DNA from: SYIM01 sp041182885
Lineage (GTDB): Bacteria; Pseudomonadota; Gammaproteobacteria; Burkholderiales; Burkholderiaceae_E
DNA length: 64,000 nt
NCBI GenBank assembly: GCA_049423065.1
Contig: JBMSQB010000005.1
Location: 1 to 64,000 of the forward strand
Direction of reading: 5' to 3'
The translations under genes and the position numbers were made by a program. The notes beneath the pieces were generated by a model, which saw nothing but the letters and a program-made list of their open reading frames with translations, did not search any database and was not told where the DNA came from. This document shows positions 6,993 to 13,997 of this stretch, one piece after another (positions within the stretch are counted from its first letter, which is position 1; every line of letters starts with the position of its first letter).

Positions 6993-9089
6993 ATGCCTCA
7001 GTCACGCGCGCGGCCCTGTATCGCCGCCGGGTTGTGCCGCGCGGCGGTGGGTGCTGCGGCGTGTCTGGTCGCATTCGGTGGCTCGGCGCAGACACTTGAA
7101 TCGGTCACTGTGCAGAGCGGCCGGCTTGAACAGCAACAGTTCGATGCACCGGCGTCGGTGCAGCTCATCGATGAGGCGGCCTTGCGTCGAGCGGGCCCGG
7201 CGGTCAACCTGTCCGAAGCCCTCGCGCAGGCGCCGGGTGTGGTGGCGCTCAACCGCAACAACTACGCGCAGGATGTGCAGATTTCAATTCGCGGATTCGG
7301 CGCCCGAGCCGCATTCGGGTTGCGTGGCATTCGCCTGCTGACCGATGGAATTCCGGCTTCCACTCCCGATGGACAGGGGCAGGCGTCCACCGTCCATTTG
7401 CCCTCCGCGGGCCGCATCGAAGTGCTGAGCGGGCCACTGGCCCAGATTTACGGTAACGCCTCGGGCGGCGTCATCCAGACCTTCACACGCGACCCCGATG
7501 CAGTACCGACGGTGTCGGCGGAGACGCTGGCTGGCTCCTTCGGGCTTCTGCGCAGCAATGTTCAGCTTGCCGGGCGCGCCGGCACGGCGGGGCTGGTGGC
7601 CGATTACGGCGAGTTTTCCACTGATGGCTGGCGTGAGCACAGCGCGGCCAGGCGTCGGCACTTCAACGGCGTGCTGGGCATGCAGCTCGCCGCCGATACC
7701 CGGCTGCGCGTGGTGCTCAATGCGTTCGACATGCCGTATGCCCGCGATCCGCTCGGGCTCACCTGGGCGCAGCTTGCCAATCCCCGTGCGGCGGGCACGA
7801 ACGCTGTGGCCGCGAATACCCGCAAGTCGGTCCGCCAGGACCAGGGCGGGTTGGTACTGGAACACCGCTTTGACCGCGATCTGCGGCTGCAGGCGCGGAC
7901 CTATGCCGGCACGCGTGAAAACCTGCAGTTCCAGGCCTCGAACACCTGGGTGGGGTTGGATCGTCAATTTGATGGTGCCGGGCTGCAGCTCACCGGGTTC
8001 GGGACGCTTGGCAAGGCGATGACCCTCGATTGGGTGGTTGGCATCGACCACGACAGCTCGGCTGAACGGCGGCAGGGTGGTGCTGCGCTGGCGGGTGAAA
8101 AGCGTGGCCTGAACCGCAACGAAATGAATGACGCCGGCAACCGCGATGTGTTCGCGCAGGCCAATCTGCATCTGGGCGAGTCGTGGACCATCACCACCGG
8201 CGTGCGCCAGAGCGAAGTCCGCCTGGAAAGTCGCGACGACTACCTGGCGGATGGCAACGGCTCGGGGGCCGTGCGTTACCGCGCAACCAGTCCAGTGCTG
8301 GGAGCAACCTGGCACGCCTCGGAAACGCTCAATGTGTATCTGAACCAGGGCCGGGGCTTTGAGACGCCCACGCTTGCCGAGGCCGCGTACTCCATGCCGA
8401 GCGCGGGTGGCACGCCGGTTGGCCGGTTCAACCCGCTGCTCGCGGCACCGGTGAGCCATCATCTGGAAACCGGTCTCAAATGGCTGCCGGACCGTGCCAC
8501 GCGGGTGCAGGCTGCGCTGTTCCGGATTCGTACCGACAACGAACTGGTGGCAGCGCTTTCCTCAGGGGGGAGAACGGTGTTCGCAAACGCCACCAGCACA
8601 TTGCGCGAAGGGGCTGAAGTGTCGGCAGACCGGCTCTGGGGGGCGTCGTGGCGAACCCGATTTTCCTGGACCTGGATTGATGCGGTGTATGACCAGCCGT
8701 TTGGCCAGGTTGCCGCCGGGAATGCAATGCCCGCCATTCCTTCCCAGATCGCTTTTGCGTCACTCTTCTGGGCGCAGGCCGGCTGGGCGCGCGCTGGGGT
8801 AGCCCCCCGTCCGGGCCTGGAGGCCGGGGTCGAGTGGCATGCCCGATCGCGCCTGTGGGCCGATGATGGCAATACCGCGCCAGCCCCGGGATACGGCGTT
8901 TTCAATGCGCGGGCGCGACACCGGCTGCAGGCGGGACCGGTGATGATGGAAATTTTTGCCGGTATCGACAATCTGGCCGACCGCCGGACGATCGGGTCGG
9001 TGATCGTCAATCAGGCACAGCGCCAGTATTACGAGCCGGGGCTGCCGAGGAGTGCGCTGCTGGGGCTGAGCGCGAGGCTGCCACTCTGA
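6993..9089 (+). CDS. pqqU: TonB-dependent receptor resembling the PQQ importer PqqU/YncD
   Basis: This 698-residue outer-membrane protein has a signal peptide ending at SAQ (about 31-33), a probable TonB box (LESVTVQ), a plug domain and a 22-strand barrel. The match to E. coli YncD, from memory, is segmental and strong. It includes NYAQDVQISIRGFGAR, TDGIPASTPDGQGQAS, YGNASGGV, LNQGRGFETPTLAE, the late barrel motif GIDNLADRRTIGSVIVN, and the terminal YYEPGLPR. YncD was shown to import pyrroloquinoline quinone and renamed PqqU. Placement directly behind a PQQ enzyme and its cytochrome strongly supports the same ligand. Spacing of five bases makes it the third gene of that operon. No pqqABCDE genes are in the window. 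Confidence 0.85.
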   Translation: MPQSRARPCIAAGLCRAAVGAAACLVAFGGSAQTLESVTVQSGRLEQQQFDAPASVQLIDEAALRRAGPAVNLSEALAQAPGVVALNRNNYAQDVQISIRGFGARAAFGLRGIRLLTDGIPASTPDGQGQASTVHLPSAGRIEVLSGPLAQIYGNASGGVIQTFTRDPDAVPTVSAETLAGSFGLLRSNVQLAGRAGTAGLVADYGEFSTDGWREHSAARRRHFNGVLGMQLAADTRLRVVLNAFDMPYARDPLGLTWAQLANPRAAGTNAVAANTRKSVRQDQGGLVLEHRFDRDLRLQARTYAGTRENLQFQASNTWVGLDRQFDGAGLQLTGFGTLGKAMTLDWVVGIDHDSSAERRQGGAALAGEKRGLNRNEMNDAGNRDVFAQANLHLGESWTITTGVRQSEVRLESRDDYLADGNGSGAVRYRATSPVLGATWHASETLNVYLNQGRGFETPTLAEAAYSMPSAGGTPVGRFNPLLAAPVSHHLETGLKWLPDRATRVQAALFRIRTDNELVAALSSGGRTVFANATSTLREGAEVSADRLWGASWRTRFSWTWIDAVYDQPFGQVAAGNAMPAIPSQIAFASLFWAQAGWARAGVAPRPGLEAGVEWHARSRLWADDGNTAPAPGYGVFNARARHRLQAGPVMMEIFAGIDNLADRRTIGSVIVNQAQRQYYEPGLPRSALLGLSARLPL

Positions 9090-9155
9090 CCGGTTGTGCA
9101 GAGCGGTGGGCATCGGTCACGAGAGCCCTGAAGCCGTCGCTCAGGCCACACCGCC

Positions 9156-9503
9156 CTATGCAGCTTGCAGCAAGAACTCGACCCTGACGGCGTCGAATGG
9201 AAATTCGACCTTCCCATCCGCTGTTCGACTGAGAACACCTGCATCGAGCAAAGCCGAGATGTCACTGTGAACCGCCTTGACATCCCGGTTCACCCGGCGA
9301 GCCGCCGCGCGAATGGACATCGGCCCCGCCCGGCACATGCCCTTGAGCAGTTCCCATCGCTTCGCGGTCAGAACCTGCCAAAGCAGTTCTGGACTTGCAA
9401 ACGCGATGCGTGCCTCGCGCTCGCCTCGAACCGTCCTCATCGCACGGGCGGCATCTGCCAGAGTCTGCGCAAGAGAGCGAACTTCAAGCACGACCGTGTT
9501 CAT
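9156..9503 (-). CDS. Winged-helix antitoxin/regulator paired with a TumE-type toxin
   Basis: This 115-residue protein has a predicted helix-turn-helix: SIRAAARRVNRDVKAVHSDI at about 63-82, followed by a wing-like segment (LLDAGVLSRTADGKVEF). This is the architecture of the small regulators, often called HVO_A0114-type antitoxins, that sit behind DUF6516/TumE proteins. Its start lies inside the toxin gene (20-base overlap), so the two are translationally coupled. It probably represses its own operon through the inverted repeats at 9781-9828 and neutralises the toxin; both roles are inferred from family and layout. Confidence 0.75.
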   Translation of the reverse strand: MNTVVLEVRSLAQTLADAARAMRTVRGEREARIAFASPELLWQVLTAKRWELLKGMCRAGPMSIRAAARRVNRDVKAVHSDISALLDAGVLSRTADGKVEFPFDAVRVEFLLQAA

Positions 9504-9780
9504 GATTCCACCTCTTCACTTCCGCTTCAAAGTCGGACATCAGTTGTTCCGGCGTGGTAAAGGCATAGACCGATTCGGCGCGGCCGATATGACGGTGGTC
9601 GCCCTTGCCCCGCTCGTTGTCATACCGAAGCACACATCGTCCGCCGACCACATACGCCAGTCTGTACTTGAACGGATGCGACGCTGGCGGAACCGGCTCG
9701 CGCACCCGCCACACGGCGACCTCCACAAATGCGTCCGCAGCTAGCACGACCCGGCGACGGATCAATGGTGAAGCCTTCAT
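9484..9780 (-). CDS. TumE family (DUF6516) toxin-like protein
   Basis: This 98-residue protein matches the TumE/DUF6516 pattern as I remember it: VEVAVWRVREPVPPASHPFKYRLAYV, then CVLRYDNERGKGDHRH, then YAFTTPEQLMSDFEAEV. The DNERGKGDHRH block is the family hallmark and probably forms the active centre. The start at 9780 (MKASPLIRRR) is preferred to a start 21 bases upstream because that longer start would lie within the operator repeats. The toxin gene comes first and overlaps the antitoxin gene. Confidence 0.8.
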   Translation of the reverse strand: MKASPLIRRRVVLAADAFVEVAVWRVREPVPPASHPFKYRLAYVVGGRCVLRYDNERGKGDHRHIGRAESVYAFTTPEQLMSDFEAEVKRWNHEHGRA

Positions 9781-9828
9781 TGTTGGACATGATGACAACA
9801 TCTAATGGTGTTGTCAATTTCTCCAACA
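9781..9828. promoter_or_regulatory. Two nested inverted repeats upstream of the TumE-type operon
   Basis: Outer arms TGTTGGA (9781-9787) and TCCAACA (9822-9828) enclose inner arms GACAACA (9794-9800) and TGTTGTC (9809-9815). All four arms are perfect 7-mers. They abut the toxin start codon, so they are likely autoregulatory operators for the coupled winged-helix protein. Confidence 0.6.
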
Positions 9829-10224
9829 TAGACTTTTCGTGCCAGGCGGAAATTGTCGACACCGGGGATCGCAAGCACGGTTGTGCACCCCCTGCGTTCA
9901 GTTGTTGAGCGAGGGAAGCCGACCGCTCCAGCTTCGACAGCGCCGGCTGAAGTAGGTCGGTCGACTCCCGCGAGTCATCGGTCCCTTTCAACCACGACGC
10001 GGTGACAAAAGCATCCTTCTGACCCGTGCTCAACGCAGTCAATGGAAAACGCCCTGGCCTCGATCAGCGTCACGAGAAGTGGACCTGCTTCGGAGTCGGT
10101 TGACAGGTGGCCGGCGGGTGCGGCTGTCCGCCGAGCGATGTTGGCTCCCAGGCCGAGGCTCTCGATGCCGGACTGAACCGGATCGGCGCGCCGCGATAAA
10201 ATCGACCGGAACCAGGAGTCGACG
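9829..10224. other. 396-base stretch without a recognisable gene
   Basis: Reading frames here are short, share no motif I know and have no plausible ribosome site. The stretch separates the divergently oriented TumE-type operon from the UPF0149 gene. Its low coding content beside a toxin-antitoxin locus would suit decayed acquired DNA, but nothing identifiable remains. Confidence 0.5.
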
Positions 10225-10950
10225 ATGCCAGGCGCCATGGATGGCTTCTATCCTCTCTCCAGCGAGGAACTCGATGAACTCGAAGCCTTCCTGATGGAGG
10301 ATCGCGACGGACCCGATGCGATGATGCTCGACACGATGGACGGCTACCTGCACGCCGTGGCCATCGGGCCTGTCACGCTGAAACCGCAGCAGTGGCTGCC
10401 CCCGATCTGGGGGCACACGCTGGCGCAGGGGATGGTGCCGCCCGCGCAAAGCCTGGAACAGATCAACCGGATCCTGCAACTGGTGATGCGCCATTTCAAC
10501 TGCATCATCGCCGGCCTGGAGGACCCGTCGCCGGACATCTATCCGCATTGGTCCGTGATGGAGTTCGATGGTCGCGAGTTCGAGGACGCCGAGAGCTGGG
10601 CCTGGGGCTTCGTGCAGGGCATCGATCTCTGTCGTGCCGATTGGCAATCGCTGCTCGACACCGAGCAAGGCCGGGCCTGGTACAGGCCGATCGGCCTGCT
10701 GGGAGAGGACGACTTCGGACCCGAACAGGAAGCGCTCACGCGAACGCCGGCACAGCGTGCCGAACTGGCACGGCAGATCCCTGAGGCCGTCATGGGCATG
10801 CACGCTCATTGGCTGCCGCTGCGTCTTGCCGTTCATGAACGGGCTGTGGCCCGCGCGCTCCAGCCGAAGGTGGGCCGAAACGAACCATGCCCTTGCGGCA
10901 GCGGCAAGAAGTTCAAGAAGTGCTGCGGCGCGCCGGCCAACCTGCATTGA
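10225..10950 (+). CDS. UPF0149 (YecA/YgfB-like) protein with C-terminal SEC-C zinc motif
   Basis: This 241-residue protein has an N-terminal YecA/YgfB domain with the pattern MMLDTMDGYLHAVAIGP and WLPPIWG, and a middle WAWGFVQGI segment. It ends in a SEC-C metal-binding motif, VGRNEPCPCGSGKKFKKCC (about 217-235), the motif also found at the SecA C-terminus. The role of YecA proteins is not firmly known; the SEC-C tail binds zinc or iron and may contact ribosomes or SecB-like partners. AGGAG lies eight bases before the ATG. It stands alone, followed by a convergent tRNA gene. Confidence 0.88.
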   Translation: MPGAMDGFYPLSSEELDELEAFLMEDRDGPDAMMLDTMDGYLHAVAIGPVTLKPQQWLPPIWGHTLAQGMVPPAQSLEQINRILQLVMRHFNCIIAGLEDPSPDIYPHWSVMEFDGREFEDAESWAWGFVQGIDLCRADWQSLLDTEQGRAWYRPIGLLGEDDFGPEQEALTRTPAQRAELARQIPEAVMGMHAHWLPLRLAVHERAVARALQPKVGRNEPCPCGSGKKFKKCCGAPANLH

Positions 10951-11055
10951 GTATGAGATGGCCATGCACGGCCGCCGTCGGCGTCGATCAGGAACATGCG
11001 CCGGCCGAGGTGGGTCCGCTTTGCTGCGTCGATAGCAACGGGAAGCGGGTCGAAT

Positions 11056-11131
<76 letters not shown>

Positions 11132-11144
11132 GCCGAACCAGAAA

Positions 11145-12068
11145 TTATAGCAAAGCGAGCAGTGCGTGGACATCAGCGACCCGGAGACGAAGCCGAAGTT
11201 CGCGCTTCATTCGGGTATTCGAAATGCGCCGTGAGTCGCGCATGAACGAAAGCATCATGGGGCTCACGCGGGCGGCCACCTCGGCGCGGCTCATCCGGGG
11301 CGGCCGCGGCAGGCCGGTTGCATCGGCGACCACATCGAAGTAGTCGCCCATCAGGAGATCGGTGTCGTCGCAGACATTGAAGCTGCGGCCTCCTCGAGCC
11401 CGAAACAGTGCGAGCCAGGCCGCGTGGGCCAGATCGTCGGCGTGAATGTGATTGGTGTAGACGTCGTCAGCCGGGAGCAGTGCTGGTTGCCCCTGCCGCA
11501 AGCGTTCCAGTGGCAGCCGGTCCTGGGCGTAAATGCCCGGTGCCCGCAAGAGGGTCACCCGGGTGCCGGTGCGGCGGCCGAACGCGCGCAGGGTTTGCTC
11601 TGCAGCCACGCGGCGCGCCGCGCGGGGGTTCGAGGGCTGAAGCGGGCGGGTTTCGTTGATGTGTTTTCCCGCACAGTCGCCGTACACGCCGGTGGTGCTT
11701 ACATACGAAAGGCGCGCCAATGCTCCGACTGTCGTTCCCCTCGCGCACGCGGCGCTCAGCCAGCGGCTGCGGCGATCGCCCGTGCCTTCGGCGGGCGGTG
11801 GCGCGAGGTGAACCATCCAGCGCGACAGACCTGAAAGGCGCGAGACGCTGCGGCGATCGTCCAGGTCGCAGGCCAGGGCAACGGCACCCGCCGCGCGAAT
11901 CGCGGCAAGCTGCTCCGGTCGACGTGCGGTGGCGATGATCCGAAGCCGGTTGGGTTGGCCGGCGCGCTGCGCGATCAGTCGAAGCCCAACATCGCCACAG
12001 CCCACCACCAGGAGCGTAGGGCGGCGCAGACGCCGGGGCAGGGCGCGCAAGACCGGTGCGGAGCGCAC
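11145..12068 (-). CDS. NAD(P)-binding epimerase/dehydratase-like protein (extended SDR, YeeZ-like)
   Basis: This protein of about 307 residues has an N-terminal Rossmann motif (LLVVGCGDVGLRL), an SDR core LSYVSTTGVYGD, and ERLRQGQ followed by DDVYTNHIHADDLAHAAWLAL. Those late elements are typical of NAD-dependent epimerase/dehydratase relatives such as YeeZ; the substrate is unknown. The open frame extends to 12173, but its first 35 codons are Arg/Ala-rich and overlap the divergent start at 12172. GTG at 12068 or TTG at 12050 is therefore the more likely start. It is convergent with nothing and lies just beyond the tRNA-Thr gene. Confidence 0.78.
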   Translation of the reverse strand: MRSAPVLRALPRRLRRPTLLVVGCGDVGLRLIAQRAGQPNRLRIIATARRPEQLAAIRAAGAVALACDLDDRRSVSRLSGLSRWMVHLAPPPAEGTGDRRSRWLSAACARGTTVGALARLSYVSTTGVYGDCAGKHINETRPLQPSNPRAARRVAAEQTLRAFGRRTGTRVTLLRAPGIYAQDRLPLERLRQGQPALLPADDVYTNHIHADDLAHAAWLALFRARGGRSFNVCDDTDLLMGDYFDVVADATGLPRPPRMSRAEVAARVSPMMLSFMRDSRRISNTRMKRELRLRLRVADVHALLALL

Positions 12069-12171
12069 CGATGCTGCGTTGGCTGCCACCCGCCTTGCCC
12101 GCGCCGACCGGTAGTCGGGCGATAATGCGGGCCGCGCGTTCAGGCGAACGATCCGAATCGAGTCAGAGACC

Positions 12172-13215
12172 ATGAGCTTTAAAGTCAGCGTTCAACCCAG
12201 TGGCAAACAGTTTGAGGTGCAACCCGGCGAAGCCATTCTTGCGGCGGCCCTGCGCCAGGATGTGATCCTTCCCTATGGCTGTCGCAATGGCGCATGCGGC
12301 TCGTGCAAGGCGCTGGTGCTGGACGGTGTCATCGAACAGGGCCCCCATTCTAGCGGGGCGATGAAGCCAGAGGAGGCCGAGCGCGGGCACGCGCTGCTGT
12401 GTTGCGCCACGGCTGCGAGCGATCTGACGCTCCAGTGCCGGGTCATTGCCGCAGCGGGCGACATCCCGATCCGCAAGATGCCTTGCCGGATTGCGTCGAT
12501 CGCCGAAGCAGCCCCCGATGTCCGTATCCTGCGCCTGCAGCTGCCAGCCAATGAGCGCCTGCAGTATCTGGCGGGTCAGTATGTGGAGCTGCTGTTGCGG
12601 GACGGCTCGCGACGCAGCTACTCCATGGCGAGCGCGCCGCACATCGCCGAGCAGGTTGAACTGCATATCCGCCATATGCCAGGCGGCAAGTTCACCGATG
12701 CGTTGTTTGGTGTCACCCAGCCAAGCTTCAAGGAACGCGACATCCTCCGCTTCGAAGGCCCGATGGGCACGTTCTTTCTGCGTGAAGACAGCGATGCGCC
12801 TATCGTGTTCGTGGCGAGCGGCACCGGTTTCGCGCCCATCAAGGCCATCGTCGAACACGCCATTCACAAGAGCACCCGCCGGCCCATGACACTCTACTGG
12901 GGCGGTCGCCGGCCACGCGATCTGTACATGAACGCACTGTGCGAGCAGTGGGCGGCCGAGCTGCCCGACTTCCGGTATGTGCCGGTGGTGTCAGACGCGC
13001 TTCCTGAAGACCAGTGGGCGGGCCGGACCGGCTTCGTTCATCACGCTGTCATGGCGGATCTTCCAGATCTTGCCGCATACCAGGCCTATGTTTGCGGCGC
13101 ACCGGTCGTGGTGGATTCCGCCAGGCGGGACTTCGTCGCCCAGTGCGGGCTGCCCGAAGACCAGTTCTTCGCCGACTCGTTCACCTCCGAAGCCGACCTC
13201 GCAGCAGCGAAGTAG
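12172..13215 (+). CDS. 2Fe-2S flavoprotein reductase (CDP-6-deoxy-delta-3,4-glucoseen reductase-like)
   Basis: This 347-residue electron-transfer protein starts with a plant-type ferredoxin domain: cysteine cluster CRNGACGSC, then LLCC near residue 82. An FAD-binding domain follows (RSYSMASAPH), then an NAD-binding domain (IVFVASGTGFAPIKAI, YWGGRRPRDLY, YVCGAPVVVDSAR). Burkholderiales carry this gene widely under the name CDP-6-deoxy-delta-3,4-glucoseen reductase (AscD-like). True involvement in dideoxysugar synthesis is doubtful because no such pathway genes are nearby. It more likely serves as a general NAD(P)H-ferredoxin-type reductase for an unidentified oxygenase or dehydratase. Confidence 0.88.
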   Translation: MSFKVSVQPSGKQFEVQPGEAILAAALRQDVILPYGCRNGACGSCKALVLDGVIEQGPHSSGAMKPEEAERGHALLCCATAASDLTLQCRVIAAAGDIPIRKMPCRIASIAEAAPDVRILRLQLPANERLQYLAGQYVELLLRDGSRRSYSMASAPHIAEQVELHIRHMPGGKFTDALFGVTQPSFKERDILRFEGPMGTFFLREDSDAPIVFVASGTGFAPIKAIVEHAIHKSTRRPMTLYWGGRRPRDLYMNALCEQWAAELPDFRYVPVVSDALPEDQWAGRTGFVHHAVMADLPDLAAYQAYVCGAPVVVDSARRDFVAQCGLPEDQFFADSFTSEADLAAAK

Positions 13216-13223
13216 TCACCCGC

Positions 13224-13254
13224 AAAAAAACGCCCCGGTTTTCGGGCCGGGGCG
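13224..13254 (-). terminator. Strong minus-strand Rho-independent terminator with no assigned gene
   Basis: The arms CGCCCCGG (13231-13238) and CCGGGGCG (13247-13254) form an 8-bp GC stem. Read leftward, it is followed by seven T (13230-13224). No T tract lies on the plus-strand side, so it acts only on minus-strand transcription. Confidence 0.8.
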
Positions 13255-13515
13255 AACCAGCGACCGGACAGGAAACCGGCGCTGGATGGGGAACTCGCCC
13301 GCGCTGCCTGGGGCATGCGGAAGTCCAGCTTCGAGCGTATCGGTCGAGGCACGCGGCAAGGGCACGAGCGGACCGGAGGCATGTCCGCTCAGACCGGTGG
13401 TGCAGCCGCCGCCAGGTGCGCGTGGCGCGGCTTGCCTCAGCCAGCCACGATGTCGGACCGCAGGGGTCTGCCACCGTGGGGCCGGGCTAGATCGCACACG
13501 CGGATTCGCGCAAAA
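13255..13515 (-). other. Noncoding stretch between two minus-strand terminators; possible small RNA
   Basis: This is about 260 bases with no convincing gene on either strand; reading frames are Arg/Pro-rich shadows. On the left it ends in the hairpin at 13224-13254, and on the right is a separate terminator for the small cytochrome c. A further hairpin lies at 13257-13285 (CCAGCG paired with CGCTGG, with inner CCGG/CCGG). The arrangement suggests an independent minus-strand transcript, but I see no strong promoter. Confidence 0.35.
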
Positions 13516-13543
13516 CAAACGGGGCGTCTGTGCGCCCCGTTTG
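13509..13543 (-). terminator. Terminator of the small cytochrome c gene
   Basis: Perfect 11-base arms CAAACGGGGCG (13516-13526) and CGCCCCGTTTG (13533-13543) enclose a six-base loop. On the minus strand the stem is followed by a T-rich stretch. It lies 43 bases after the cytochrome stop codon. Confidence 0.8.
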
Positions 13544-13585
13544 CGTGAGGGTGCCGGCGAGATTCCGGCACGGATCAGACTGGTT

Positions 13586-13897
13586 TTACTTCGCGGTCAT
13601 GATCCATTTGGCGAGCGTTTCTGCATCGGCCTGGGTGACCTGCGGATTGGCGGGCATGGGGATCTGCCCCCAGTTCCCGACACCCCCCTTGATGATCTTG
13701 ACGCTCAGCTTGGCAACGGCCTCGCCATCGGAGGCGTATTTGGCTGCGACGTCTTTGTACGCGGGGCCCACCAGCTTCTTGTCGACCGCGTGGCACGCGG
13801 TGCAGTTCTTTGCCTTGGCGAGATCCATGCTGGCCAGGGCAGGCGAGGATGACACCGCGATGATCGATGCACCGAAAATCACAGACAGAAGTTTCAT
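13586..13897 (-). CDS. Small class I cytochrome c (c551/c8 type), periplasmic
   Basis: This 103-residue precursor has a signal peptide (LLSVIFGASIIAVSSSPALA). The mature domain of about 82 residues has one haem motif, CTACH, and the methionine ligand in PMPANP, as in cytochrome c551/c8. These proteins shuttle electrons in the periplasm to terminal oxidases or nitrite reductase. The ATG at 13897 has GGAGA seven bases upstream and was preferred to an earlier in-frame ATG that would lengthen the leader without a ribosome site. It is a single gene with its own terminator. Confidence 0.93.
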   Translation of the reverse strand: MKLLSVIFGASIIAVSSSPALASMDLAKAKNCTACHAVDKKLVGPAYKDVAAKYASDGEAVAKLSVKIIKGGVGNWGQIPMPANPQVTQADAETLAKWIMTAK

Positions 13898-13997
13898 GAC
13901 ATCTCCGGGAGAAAAGGTGACGCTTTGGAACATGTGGGCATGAGGTTACCGCGACAGCGGGTCAGGCCGCGCTGAGACCAAGGCTTCAGTGGGGGAA

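Noticed and set aside
7284..8462. Minus-strand frame of about 392 codons inside the TonB-dependent receptor
   Set aside because: It has shadow composition in GC-rich DNA, no motif and no ribosome site; the plus-strand receptor is certain.
9620..10042. Minus-strand frame of 140 codons overlapping the TumE-type gene
   Set aside because: It overlaps the toxin in another frame and reads through the operator repeats, with no recognisable domain.
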